A DNA stretch of 10,040 nt, taken from the NCBI GenBank assembly GCA_024243835.1, contig JALPMN010000469.1:1-10040 (forward strand), written 5' to 3'. The stretch's first letter is position 1. The number at the start of each line of letters is the position of its first letter. Made by a program: the position numbers and the translations under genes. Source of the DNA: Enteropsectra breve. Lineage: Eukaryota > Microsporidia. This document shows, in pieces, positions 1-6,993 of this stretch. The notes under the pieces were generated by a model. That model worked only from the letters and a program-made list of their open reading frames with translations, was not told the origin of the DNA and searched no databases.

Positions 1-1815
1 CTGCTTGATGGAATGGAATTTACACCTTCAAACCGCATCAAAAAGATGAAAATGCCCGATTCTTTCAATATTTTGATGCTCGAAATAATAACGAAGCTAC
101 GCAAAGTATACGTTCAAACAATCAAAGGAATAACCTTAGGCAATACTCAAACACTACACGAATTTCTAGCTTTATATGTTGACTTAGATTATAAACCAGA
201 TATAAGGTACTTTAAACAAAGTACAGAAACTGTAAAAAAGACTAATATAACGGTGGAGAAAAATACTGCATTTGCCGTGAATATGGTCTGCAATCTTGCT
301 ACGTTCGGGCGCTGGGAGCATTATAAGGAGCTATTAACGGCATACGACAATTTTGGCCAAAGTGGTGCACAAGAAGAAGCATTCTTTGATGAAAACTTTT
401 ATTTAAGCACAACGCTTTGCGACCATGATCGAGAAATCATAAAGCTATTTGATAAGATTCCTGTATTAAAGGCGGCGATTATATTGTGCTCAATTTGTAA
501 GAATGATATTGTTGTAAGGCACCCAGACTTTAAAATAATCTCTAAAAGTAATTCGATGCGAGTGCCATTCACAATAATTAAAGAAAAAGCTAATGATGAT
601 GAAATATTACTATCGGACATGGAGATCTTTCATGATAAACCAAAGACCTTGCATATTATGCTGCCTGCTCGTAATGTTGTTGAATATTTCAAATTCATAC
701 GCAATTATCTCCGATTGACTGACAGTATTGAAACTATAGCTATTAGGTTTTATGATTCAAAGCGTCTCGCAAAATACGACTTTAGCAGTGATGATTATAG
801 AAATACGAACGACTTTATTGGATGGGTTATAAATTATTTTATTAAAGAAGAAATAGTTGCATCCAGGCCAAAAATTAGTGGCATAGGAATTTATGGGTAT
901 GACAGAATTGAGGAGCACACTTTGGCCACTCTTGCGAAAATCCCCTTGCAAAGCTTTGCACTTCTTGGAACAGATTCCACGCTTGATTATTTTTATCTAT
1001 TTAAGCTTTTTGAGTTTGAATCCCAGCTTAAGTCCAGTATTCAGAAATTTGACGGTGCCTTTGGCGCAGCTGTTCTACTTTACCAGCTCATTGGAAGAAG
1101 GCAGATAACTTCAGTAAGCATATCTACGCTTATGCAATTTAAGAAACTAAACATGGATATGATAAAAGAAGATGCGTGCTATAACCGTCTAACTGCATAT
1201 TTTGATAATGGTGATTTGCACTCGCTCCCAAAGGCATGCAAAAATGATATTATTACGGGAAATTTTGGAGTTCTCAGACTAATGTTAGTCCTGCCTATAA
1301 ATTCCTTATCTTACCTAGGTTTATATAATACGTCTGCAAAGTCTAAAGCAGAAATAGCTAAGGAAATCGAAGTTGATAAAAAAGATATACAAGGTGTGTT
1401 CGTACGCTGCAAACCTTCTGATTTCAATCTTATTAATGTAGAAGAAAAGAATACAAACGAAACGACAATAACTATAAAGCATTTTTTCGTAGATAATATC
1501 ATTTATGTCAACACGGAGATGCATTTTATTGAAAACAAAGACATACTCATTATTGAGTATCTAAGGCCACTGAGCTTTAAGGGCTTTTTTACTCGCTCCA
1601 AGGAAAAGAAGGATCTAATTACGATTCTTATCGATGTGTTTAGAAAATGGATAGTGAACGATACTACCAAGAAGCATAAACTCATATTTAAAGTGGCCGA
1701 AACCAAGAAAAGCACATGTCCGCTGAGAGACATATTTATAAGAACATATGAGAAGATATACGAGAATAGTCATCTCACAGATTGTCTGGAGAGGCTAACT
1801 TTCATCAGGATTTAA
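1..1815 (+). CDS. Family copy A: long paralogue of a putative secreted family, 5' end outside the window
   Basis: The frame is open from base 1, and the first ATG (base 13) is not the likely start. The residues around it (LLDGMEF, then PDSFNILML) align with the interior of copy D (SLDGIV, then SDSFDLKIL), so roughly 100 N-terminal residues, including any leader, lie upstream of the window. Visible length is 604 residues. Family blocks are present: VEKNTAFAVN near base 253, IPVLKAAIIL near 457 and LHIMLPARNVVEYF near 649, followed by YLRLTDS. After about base 970, where B and C end, A carries a further 280 or so residues with no counterpart in the other copies. No enzyme motif, zinc knuckle or membrane span is evident. 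It ends with TAA 141 bp before the convergent stop of the next gene. Function unknown. Family membership is firm by eye; export is inferred from the paralogues. Confidence 0.85.
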   Translation: MLDGMEFTPSNRIKKMKMPDSFNILMLEIITKLRKVYVQTIKGITLGNTQTLHEFLALYVDLDYKPDIRYFKQSTETVKKTNITVEKNTAFAVNMVCNLATFGRWEHYKELLTAYDNFGQSGAQEEAFFDENFYLSTTLCDHDREIIKLFDKIPVLKAAIILCSICKNDIVVRHPDFKIISKSNSMRVPFTIIKEKANDDEILLSDMEIFHDKPKTLHIMLPARNVVEYFKFIRNYLRLTDSIETIAIRFYDSKRLAKYDFSSDDYRNTNDFIGWVINYFIKEEIVASRPKISGIGIYGYDRIEEHTLATLAKIPLQSFALLGTDSTLDYFYLFKLFEFESQLKSSIQKFDGAFGAAVLLYQLIGRRQITSVSISTLMQFKKLNMDMIKEDACYNRLTAYFDNGDLHSLPKACKNDIITGNFGVLRLMLVLPINSLSYLGLYNTSAKSKAEIAKEIEVDKKDIQGVFVRCKPSDFNLINVEEKNTNETTITIKHFFVDNIIYVNTEMHFIENKDILIIEYLRPLSFKGFFTRSKEKKDLITILIDVFRKWIVNDTTKKHKLIFKVAETKKSTCPLRDIFIRTYEKIYENSHLTDCLERLTFIRI

Positions 1816-1956
1816 ATTAATAACCTATTTTATAAGTTAGTTTTAGTTTTAAAAATACTGTTTATACACTGTTTCTTAAATCTCACTTTCAAATTTATGA
1901 TTCTAAAACTTCTTTTATTATTCAGATTTAGTAGTTTGTTAGGAAATATCTAAGTA

Positions 1957-3123
1957 TTATGCCGCTAGCTCTCTATTATACAAAAGAACTTTTTTTAAGT
2001 TGCAAAAATATTTTTCAACTTCCTTCAAGTTCATCATTGCGATACTATGGGCTTGATATACTCGGCAGACTTCCTCACTTTCTATTCTAATAAACACAAA
2101 GCTTTCTCTTTCCCCTTTGCCTATATGTTTCTCCATGCCCACAACAGCCGCTAGTTTGTATACATAGTTGGTGCCTGAAGAATTTTCTGGATAAGTGTAT
2201 TTTAAGCTCTCTGGCGCTTTAACTATTACGATTAACGAGTCAGGCAATGTGAGAACACCGAGGCTTCTGCGGCAGCCATTAAATCTTGAATTGCATTTGT
2301 GGCACGATATTCTATCCGCTTTTAATTCAATGCTGAGCAGCCCCTCGTTTTCTATTTCTGCGGATTTTTCGTTGTTTATAGAAAAGGTGGCATTCTCATC
2401 CAGCTCTATACTAAATGCCTCTATTCCCTGCCCAGTGAAGTGAGTTACTTTTTCTTTACTGCAGCGATCAAAAATTTTGGTTCTCATTTTAAACGCATTT
2501 TCCATATCTTTTGTATCGTGAGCGGCCTCTTCTTTCAGCTTCTGTATAACAGCTTCAATAAACTCCCCAGGGCTTCTACTATAAAATTTCATGAAGAAAT
2601 TTGCATATGCCACAAAGTGCAGCTGCTCTTGGCCTCTATTTTCTGAAAATACAGAATAGCCGCTTTCCCCGAAGCCATTTCTGATTATCAATTCATAAAA
2701 AATATCCGTTCTTGGATCTCCGGCATAAAGCCTTCTAAGCTTCTCTCTGAAATGCGGAGATTCTAAAAGAAATTTGCAGAGAATTCCACAGTGCCAGTAA
2801 AATAAATTTAAAGGCCGGAAACCTTCGGGATTTGCATTAAAACGCAGGGGATTGCCGTCGGCCACTCTTCGATCGCCATTTAATTGTATATTATCGCGGA
2901 AGAAAAAATGCTCTTCGGTCATTGTACGAACATCATTAGCGGGGACTACCATCCAATCATGCACAGTTGAATGAAAATGTGGCATTTCGAATGCTCTTCT
3001 GCGTATAACATCCTTTAAATTTTTGTATGTGGGGATAGTACCAAGATAAAAGCATGCTATTATCCCTGCTAATATGCTTAAATACTCGCAAAATGATTTA
3101 AATTTGAGCTTGTCATTTGCCAT
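1957..3123 (-). CDS. Membrane-anchored USP-like protein, probable pseudo-deubiquitinase
   Basis: 388 residues from the ATG at 3123; a GTG two codons earlier is not a plausible eukaryotic start. A hydrophobic stretch at residues 11-28 looks like a signal anchor. The rest follows the order of a USP/UCH peptidase (family C19). NLFYWHCGIL (106-115) matches the Cys box, then FREKL (125-129). SPGEFIEAVIQKL (184-196) sits at the usual DAxEFL block. C274-x2-C277 precedes TLPDSLIVIVK (292-302), as in USP fingers. YKLAAVVGMEKHIGKGE (322-338) matches the His-box lead-in, and KKVLLYNRE (377-385) the end of the fold. At the catalytic Cys position there is F108; the GHY of the His box reads GER, and the later Asn/Asp position is not conserved. 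A true protease would keep these, so I infer a non-catalytic ubiquitin binder or scaffold. It lies opposite to the surrounding family cluster. Fold call is moderate; the missing catalytic residues follow from that alignment. Confidence 0.62.
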   Translation of the reverse strand: MANDKLKFKSFCEYLSILAGIIACFYLGTIPTYKNLKDVIRRRAFEMPHFHSTVHDWMVVPANDVRTMTEEHFFFRDNIQLNGDRRVADGNPLRFNANPEGFRPLNLFYWHCGILCKFLLESPHFREKLRRLYAGDPRTDIFYELIIRNGFGESGYSVFSENRGQEQLHFVAYANFFMKFYSRSPGEFIEAVIQKLKEEAAHDTKDMENAFKMRTKIFDRCSKEKVTHFTGQGIEAFSIELDENATFSINNEKSAEIENEGLLSIELKADRISCHKCNSRFNGCRRSLGVLTLPDSLIVIVKAPESLKYTYPENSSGTNYVYKLAAVVGMEKHIGKGERESFVFIRIESEEVCRVYQAHSIAMMNLKEVEKYFCNLKKVLLYNRELAA

Positions 3124-3136
3124 GGGCACAAATTTT
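3121..3136 (-). promoter_or_regulatory. Microsporidian-type start-site signal (CCC plus AAATTT-like)
   Basis: Read on the minus strand, the ATG at 3123 directly follows CCC, and an AAAATTT tract lies a few bases further upstream (3130-3136). CCC or GGG motifs close to the start codon and AAATTT-like motifs have been described as transcription signals across Microsporidia. This supports the ATG at 3123 as start and the organism call. The motifs are short and could occur by chance in AT-rich DNA. Confidence 0.45.
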
Positions 3137-3789
3137 GTAAAAAGGAGAATGAAAAAGGGGATGAAAAAAAAGTTAAAGGGCAGTCACGTCCAAACTTGTT
3201 TATGTACGATTATCTTTTATATTTCAATCTATGTTCATATGTAAAAAGAATAAAACAGCTATTGTATTTTGTTTATGACTTCGCTTAAGTATTTATACTG
3301 ACAAGTTTTTTACATCAATAAAAGTCAAAGATTGAATGCTGCAATATACAATGGTCAACAGAAATTAATTTTAAGGTATTGAAATGAAAGGTTGAAGCAT
3401 TTAACTATCTGTTCTCTAACTTCAACAGTTAAATACTCTTGAGGACGCATTATCTTGTTTAAAGAGAAGATGGTTAGAACTATAGATAGCCTATGTGCCG
3501 AAGATATTGTTGTATAAGTTTATAATAAGCAAGTCCACATAGTTTTTTGATCGTGCTACTGGTGTTATTTGCTTTCATCTAGCATCATAACTGCTTAGTT
3601 CTAGACCAAAAATTTTTAATTTCAAAGAATAGCAGGTGAAGAGATTTAATCACAGAGTTATAATAGATTTTGAATAATCACATATGATTTAATATCTATC
3701 TATCAAGAACTATGTTTATTTGCTTAAAAAGTGCTTGTATTGCTTATTTTTAATAAAAACGTTATTTATATAAGTTTTAATATATCAAA
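3137..3789. other. Gene-free AT-rich spacer
   Basis: I see no open frame of useful length, tRNA-like or rRNA-like sequence, and no clear match to the family genes on either strand. The first part, next to the divergent start of the USP-like gene, has purine-rich runs (3140-3180) that read as pyrimidine tracts upstream of that gene. A short pair of complementary words (GTTGAAG near 3393 and CTTCAAC near 3420) is too weak to call a structured RNA. Confidence 0.5.
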
Positions 3790-3953
3790 ATAAATAATCA
3801 ATAATTGATCAATTTGATATTTATGTATCCATTATATAACTTATCATAAATAAATAAAAAATAGACTTATGATTATCTTAATTATTATAAATGCTGAATC
3901 TAAACGATAATTACTCTCAAACTAATAGAATCCATAACTTGTTTTTATAAATA

Positions 3954-3983
3954 CATAATTAAATCACTTTATTAAATATAAAT
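3954..3983 (+). promoter_or_regulatory. Conserved 30-nt AT-rich box upstream of copy B
   Basis: Thirty bases identical to 6937-6966 upstream of copy C, while the sequence between the box and each ATG differs. The box ends 26 bases before the ATG (27 in C) and contains TTTATTAAATATAAAT, which could serve as a TATA-like core promoter. Its preservation amid diverged flank suggests function. Copy D has no recognisable version. Confidence 0.4.
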
Positions 3984-4009
3984 TGAAATGTTTTAGTGCT
4001 TAAAGTAAA

Positions 4010-5293
4010 ATGTTCTTGGAGTTATTCTTACAGTGTGCAACGTTAGGTGTCAGAAGTGCCGCGTTAGCACCCAGTAGCGATCCAATTAAATATGGCTATG
4101 GTAGTCACCAGAGGGGGATAAATATTATCTATTTTTCAGACTCCCGTTGTCATTCTTACGTTGAGCTAATGGAATCAAAAAAATTTGCGACAGACATTGA
4201 GAATGCTGAAAATAAGCTCAAGCAATATGCAAAATCTCAGGGGATTAATAAAACAAAATGCAGTACAGTCCCAGGATTAGAAGAGGTGTATTTTGCTGAA
4301 GGAAAAGTACAAAGTCTTACTTTCTTCGATGGTTTTGAACTATCTAAGCTAAGGGATATTGTAGAATATCGCAGAGATTTGCTGCATCCAGTCCACGAAA
4401 GTTATGTAAAATTTATTAATCAATTTCAGCCGTTTTTGCAGCACTACGCTAGCTTGAAATTTAGCACTGTTGTACTGGCAGAAACAAAATTTCCTTATAG
4501 AATCAATGATAAAGAAAAAACAGCTTATTTAGATAAAAATATTATATTCGCACTAAATGTCGTTGACGCAATGGAACAAGCAGAAAAATTAAAGAGTTAC
4601 CGAAAAATTGTATCAAGTATTAATGAATTTGATAAAACTAAGCACAAAGAAGTCGATTTGTTAGAGGCTATCGATAACCTCTCAAAACGCCCTTACTCGT
4701 TTACTGATATAGCGGAAAGTGTAACAAATATTAAAAGCTCATTGGATGATATTCCTGAACTCAAGGCCGCAATTGCATTAATTTCAATCAAAACTATAAA
4801 TGAAGAGTCGATCAACCCACGATTTGGTATCAGAAAAGTATATATTCGCCATAAAAAATATAACATCGAACACTTATATAGTTTAAATGGAGAAATAGTA
4901 GCAAATATAAGCGAGTCTAGTTTGCTTTGCGACAATCAAAAAGTTGATTTTGAGGAAAATCTTCTCAACGGGACCATGCCTACAATTCTAAACATTACAC
5001 TATCAGTCAGTGATTTCGCTGAGTACTACACTACGCTATTTTACTACACGCGTTTAGTTACCAGCATCAAAAAAATCGTATTTATATTATCTGAAATCAA
5101 TCCAGTGAAAAAAGTAATCTTAGGTAAGGACTATAAAGAAAATATGCTACGCTTTATTGATTTGGTGGTAAAAAATATTGTTGGCGATAGAGAGGTTGTA
5201 TGCCGCTCAACAGGTGCTAAGCATGATAAGGTATTTGATGAAGCGCTTAAGGTCATCAAGAAAATCCCTTCTATAAAACTTAAATTTGATTAA
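4010..5293 (+). CDS. Family copy B: putative secreted protein of unknown function
   Basis: 427 residues; TAA stands in frame three codons before the ATG, so the start is well fixed. The N-terminus (MFLELFLQCATLGVRSA) is a short hydrophobic leader that could be a signal peptide, though it is weak and holds E and Q; a small-residue region (AALAPSS) follows. Family landmarks are LMESK and an IENAEN segment, a Cys before the VPGLE block, LDKNIIFALNVV near residue 175, IPELKAAIAL near 248, and MPTILNITL followed by DFAEYYTTLFYYTRLVTS near 322-355. It ends in a charged tail about 280 residues before the end of A's equivalent. No catalytic motif, second membrane span or known domain is recognisable. 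It is about 70% identical to copy C without gaps, and clearly related to A and D. Export to the host or spore surface is an inference from the leader and family behaviour. Confidence 0.88.
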   Translation: MFLELFLQCATLGVRSAALAPSSDPIKYGYGSHQRGINIIYFSDSRCHSYVELMESKKFATDIENAENKLKQYAKSQGINKTKCSTVPGLEEVYFAEGKVQSLTFFDGFELSKLRDIVEYRRDLLHPVHESYVKFINQFQPFLQHYASLKFSTVVLAETKFPYRINDKEKTAYLDKNIIFALNVVDAMEQAEKLKSYRKIVSSINEFDKTKHKEVDLLEAIDNLSKRPYSFTDIAESVTNIKSSLDDIPELKAAIALISIKTINEESINPRFGIRKVYIRHKKYNIEHLYSLNGEIVANISESSLLCDNQKVDFEENLLNGTMPTILNITLSVSDFAEYYTTLFYYTRLVTSIKKIVFILSEINPVKKVILGKDYKENMLRFIDLVVKNIVGDREVVCRSTGAKHDKVFDEALKVIKKIPSIKLKFD

Positions 5294-5739
5294 ATTCATT
5301 TAAACTTCTTTTTGGATATAAACATTATTAACATCAATGTATGATATTACTGTAAATTAGGCTTCGTATTATCCATGAAATTTACAATTATTCTCAAAAA
5401 ACATATGCAAAGACTGGCTTCATTTGTGCGTTGGCTAGGCTTTATTTTTTATGAATAAGAATGATGATTAAGGCATAGTAGCAAATTTAATAAAAGTTTG
5501 CAATTAACACTTAAAAAGATGTTCTATTACTTGATTAACAATAAATCTTTTCGCATGGAACACATTAGAAAAGATCACAGGGATCTTAGCTGGCATGCGC
5601 CAAACAATTTATTTAAAATTGGTAACGTTGCTAGTCAGAACGCGTTGAGAATTCACTGAAGGGTAGGTCTATAAACTCCACGTCAAAATAACTATAGCAT
5701 TGACATCATCATCTCGTCTGGGTTATAGCCAATCATATA
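5294..5739. other. Copy B 3' flank: duplicated part, then unique spacer
   Basis: The first roughly 280 bases recur after copy C (8278-8556), with several long identical words but no shared open frame, so this is noncoding flank, 3' UTR or long-decayed coding sequence. From about 5573 the sequence is unique in the window and slightly richer in GC, with no gene seen. It ends at the presumed terminus of the Tc1 remnant. Confidence 0.5.
5448..5480 (+). repeat. 33-nt identical 3'-flank block, copy B
   Basis: Thirty-three bases (beginning TTTATGAATAAG and ending GGCATAGTA) are identical to 8431-8463 after copy C, although the flank around them has many differences. The block lies about 155 bp beyond the stop codon. 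It contains GAATAAGAA rather than a canonical AATAAA. Possible roles are 3' end formation or a site of recombination between copies; the sequence alone does not decide. Confidence 0.55.
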
Positions 5740-6650
5740 CAGTCTCCCGCATAGTTATAAGCCCCCCTCAAAAAAAGGTTAAAATTTTAGAATTCTATCC
5801 ATTTTTATGAGTATGGCGATCATTCTATCTTTCATAAATAATGTAAGGCTTTCAAGTATACTTTTCTCAATATTATCCCACTCAATCTCAATCGATTGCT
5901 GCAATTCTTCAGTAGTTTCATAACAACGGCCATTTACATACACAAGTTGTGTTAAAATGCCCCAAAGATTTTCTATGGAGTTCATATCAGGTGAATATGC
6001 TGGCTAGTCGAGTATATCAATGCCTTTACTCTCCAACCAGTCTGTTGTAGCGTCTGCCGTATGTGGCCTAGCATTGTCCTGCTGGAAAATACATTTACTA
6101 AGCCTCTGTTCGCGGATAAAAGGAATTAAATTTTGCTTTAGTGCCTTTATGTAACTATCTGAATTAATTTTTTCCTCGAAAAGTGGAGGTTTGTTTTGCC
6201 GAAAAAGTTAAATCCGCCCCATACCAAAACCGATTTTTTACTATCGCATGGGTGGGATAAAAATGATGATTAACTGCCTATTGCTGACCAATAATACTCA
6301 TAACCATCAGGCTCATCTAAATTAAACTTTTTCTCGTCGGAAAAGATCACATTTTCACCATTCTCGAAATTGCGTCGGCAGAATTCAATTCTTGCAGTCG
6401 TTTGTAGGTCAGAAAGAAATGGTTTACGTTTATATTTGCGCCTGACCAGGCCGCCGTCTTTCTTGATAATAAGTAGAATTGTATCTTCTGATACATCAAG
6501 GCCAAAACGAGCTTTATTCTCTTTAGCAGTTATTATTTTTGTTGGATGTAATATATTTATTTATATCTATTTCGTTGCTACGCATTGGAATATCTTGTAA
6601 ATCTCTTTATATTCTTTTATTCGGCCAATGATTACGTGTTTTTTGAATTT
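5740..6650 (-). mobile_element. Decayed Tc1/mariner (DD34E) DNA transposon copy
   Basis: Contains a transposase pseudogene. At 5738-5743 the sequence reads TACAGT, which fits a TA target dinucleotide followed by the CAGT end common in Tc1 elements; the element's 3' end is therefore probably at 5740. I could not find the matching ACTGTA inverted end on the other side, so the 5' end is lost or too diverged, and the boundary near 6650 is approximate. The element lies exactly in the non-duplicated gap between the two 1.8-kb units. Confidence 0.7.
5779..6650 (-). pseudogene. Tc1/mariner transposase pseudogene
   Basis: Minus-strand reading gives a recognisable Tc1-like transposase (DDE_3 type). 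A possible helix-turn-helix remnant (EYKEIYKIFQC) lies near 6600-6630, then KIITAKENKARFGLD near 6510-6545. VIFSDEKKFNLDEPDGY carries the first catalytic Asp (6336-6338), and VWGGFNFFGKT follows. After a frameshift near 6185-6205 comes FQQDNARPH with the second Asp (6076-6078), then PAYSPDMNSIENLWG with the catalytic Glu (5971-5973), giving a DD34E spacing. In-frame stops lie at 6567-6569, 6561-6563, 6270-6272 and 6004-6006; the last replaces the Trp usual before PAYSPD. Part of the N-terminal DNA-binding region appears deleted between 6560 and 6540. Only the last 68 codons (5779-5985) remain open. Non-functional; identity as a Tc1 relic is firm. Confidence 0.9.
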
Positions 6651-6936
6651 TTGAAAGATCACACAGATAAAGATTGTTAGAAAAAGGTGCTGCATTATTG
6701 GAATAAAAATACGTTTATATTGCCTTTTTAGCCAAAATAACGTATTCAAGACTCATTTAATTTAAATAATTAGGTGATTAAATGATTGATCAATTTAATA
6801 TCATTATTTTATTAATAATACCTATCATACGCAAACAAAAACGAATTTATAGACTATAGGTTTTGCTATTACTGATGATTTTCAATGATAATTATCCTAA
6901 GTCTACAAGAATTGATACTTGCATTTTATTTAATTC
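6651..6936. other. AT-rich spacer upstream of copy C, including the start of duplication unit 2
   Basis: The first 100 or so bases show no recognisable gene and may hold the lost 5' end of the transposon. From about 6770 the sequence resembles 3790 onward. No RNA gene is seen. Confidence 0.5.
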
Positions 6937-6966
6937 CATAATTAAATCACTTTATTAAATATAAAT
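6937..6966 (+). promoter_or_regulatory. Conserved 30-nt AT-rich box upstream of copy C
   Basis: Identical to the box at 3954-3983 and placed 27 bases before the ATG. Between box and ATG, copy C has GAAATTTC followed by CACCTTTC, which does not match copy B. The box itself is the best candidate for a shared core promoter. Confidence 0.4.
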
Positions 6967-6993
6967 ACGAAATTTCTTGCACCTTTCAGGAAA

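Larger units (their letters stand above)
3790..5572 (+). repeat. Tandem duplication unit 1 (family copy B and flanks)
   Basis: This stretch repeats at about 6770-8556 with a nearly constant offset of 2984 bp. The coding part is colinear with no indel. Similarity extends upstream to a palindromic word AATTGATCAATT (3803-3814; shorter form ATTGATCAAT at 6785-6794) and perhaps slightly further. It extends downstream through CATGGAACACATTA (5554-5567, matching 8537-8550), after which the copies diverge. Edges are judged by eye and could move by tens of bases. Confidence 0.8.

Noticed and set aside
13..15. ATG at base 13 as the start of copy A
   Set aside because: The frame is open from base 1, and residues on both sides of this Met align with the interior of copy D, so the true start is upstream of the window.
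2195..2646. Two plus-strand open frames opposite the USP-like gene
   Set aside because: They lie wholly within the longer minus-strand gene, whose frame shows protein-family motifs; the plus frames show none.
3393..3440. Complementary words GTTGAAG/CTTCAAC and ATTTAACT/AGTTAAAT as a structured RNA
   Set aside because: The word pairs occur in the same order rather than nested, so they cannot form one stable hairpin, and the region is AT-rich enough for chance matches.
3803..3814. Palindrome AATTGATCAATT as an operator
   Set aside because: A shorter form (ATTGATCAAT) recurs at 6785-6794, but it is about 200 bp from the start codons and AT palindromes are common here; used only to place the repeat edge.
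6004..6006. TAG in place of Trp in the transposase as a reassigned or read-through codon
   Set aside because: The same reading also has TAA and TAG stops elsewhere and a frameshift, so ordinary pseudogene decay explains it.
6370..6600. Plus-strand open frame of 76 codons
   Set aside because: It is the antisense shadow of the transposase pseudogene and resembles no protein.
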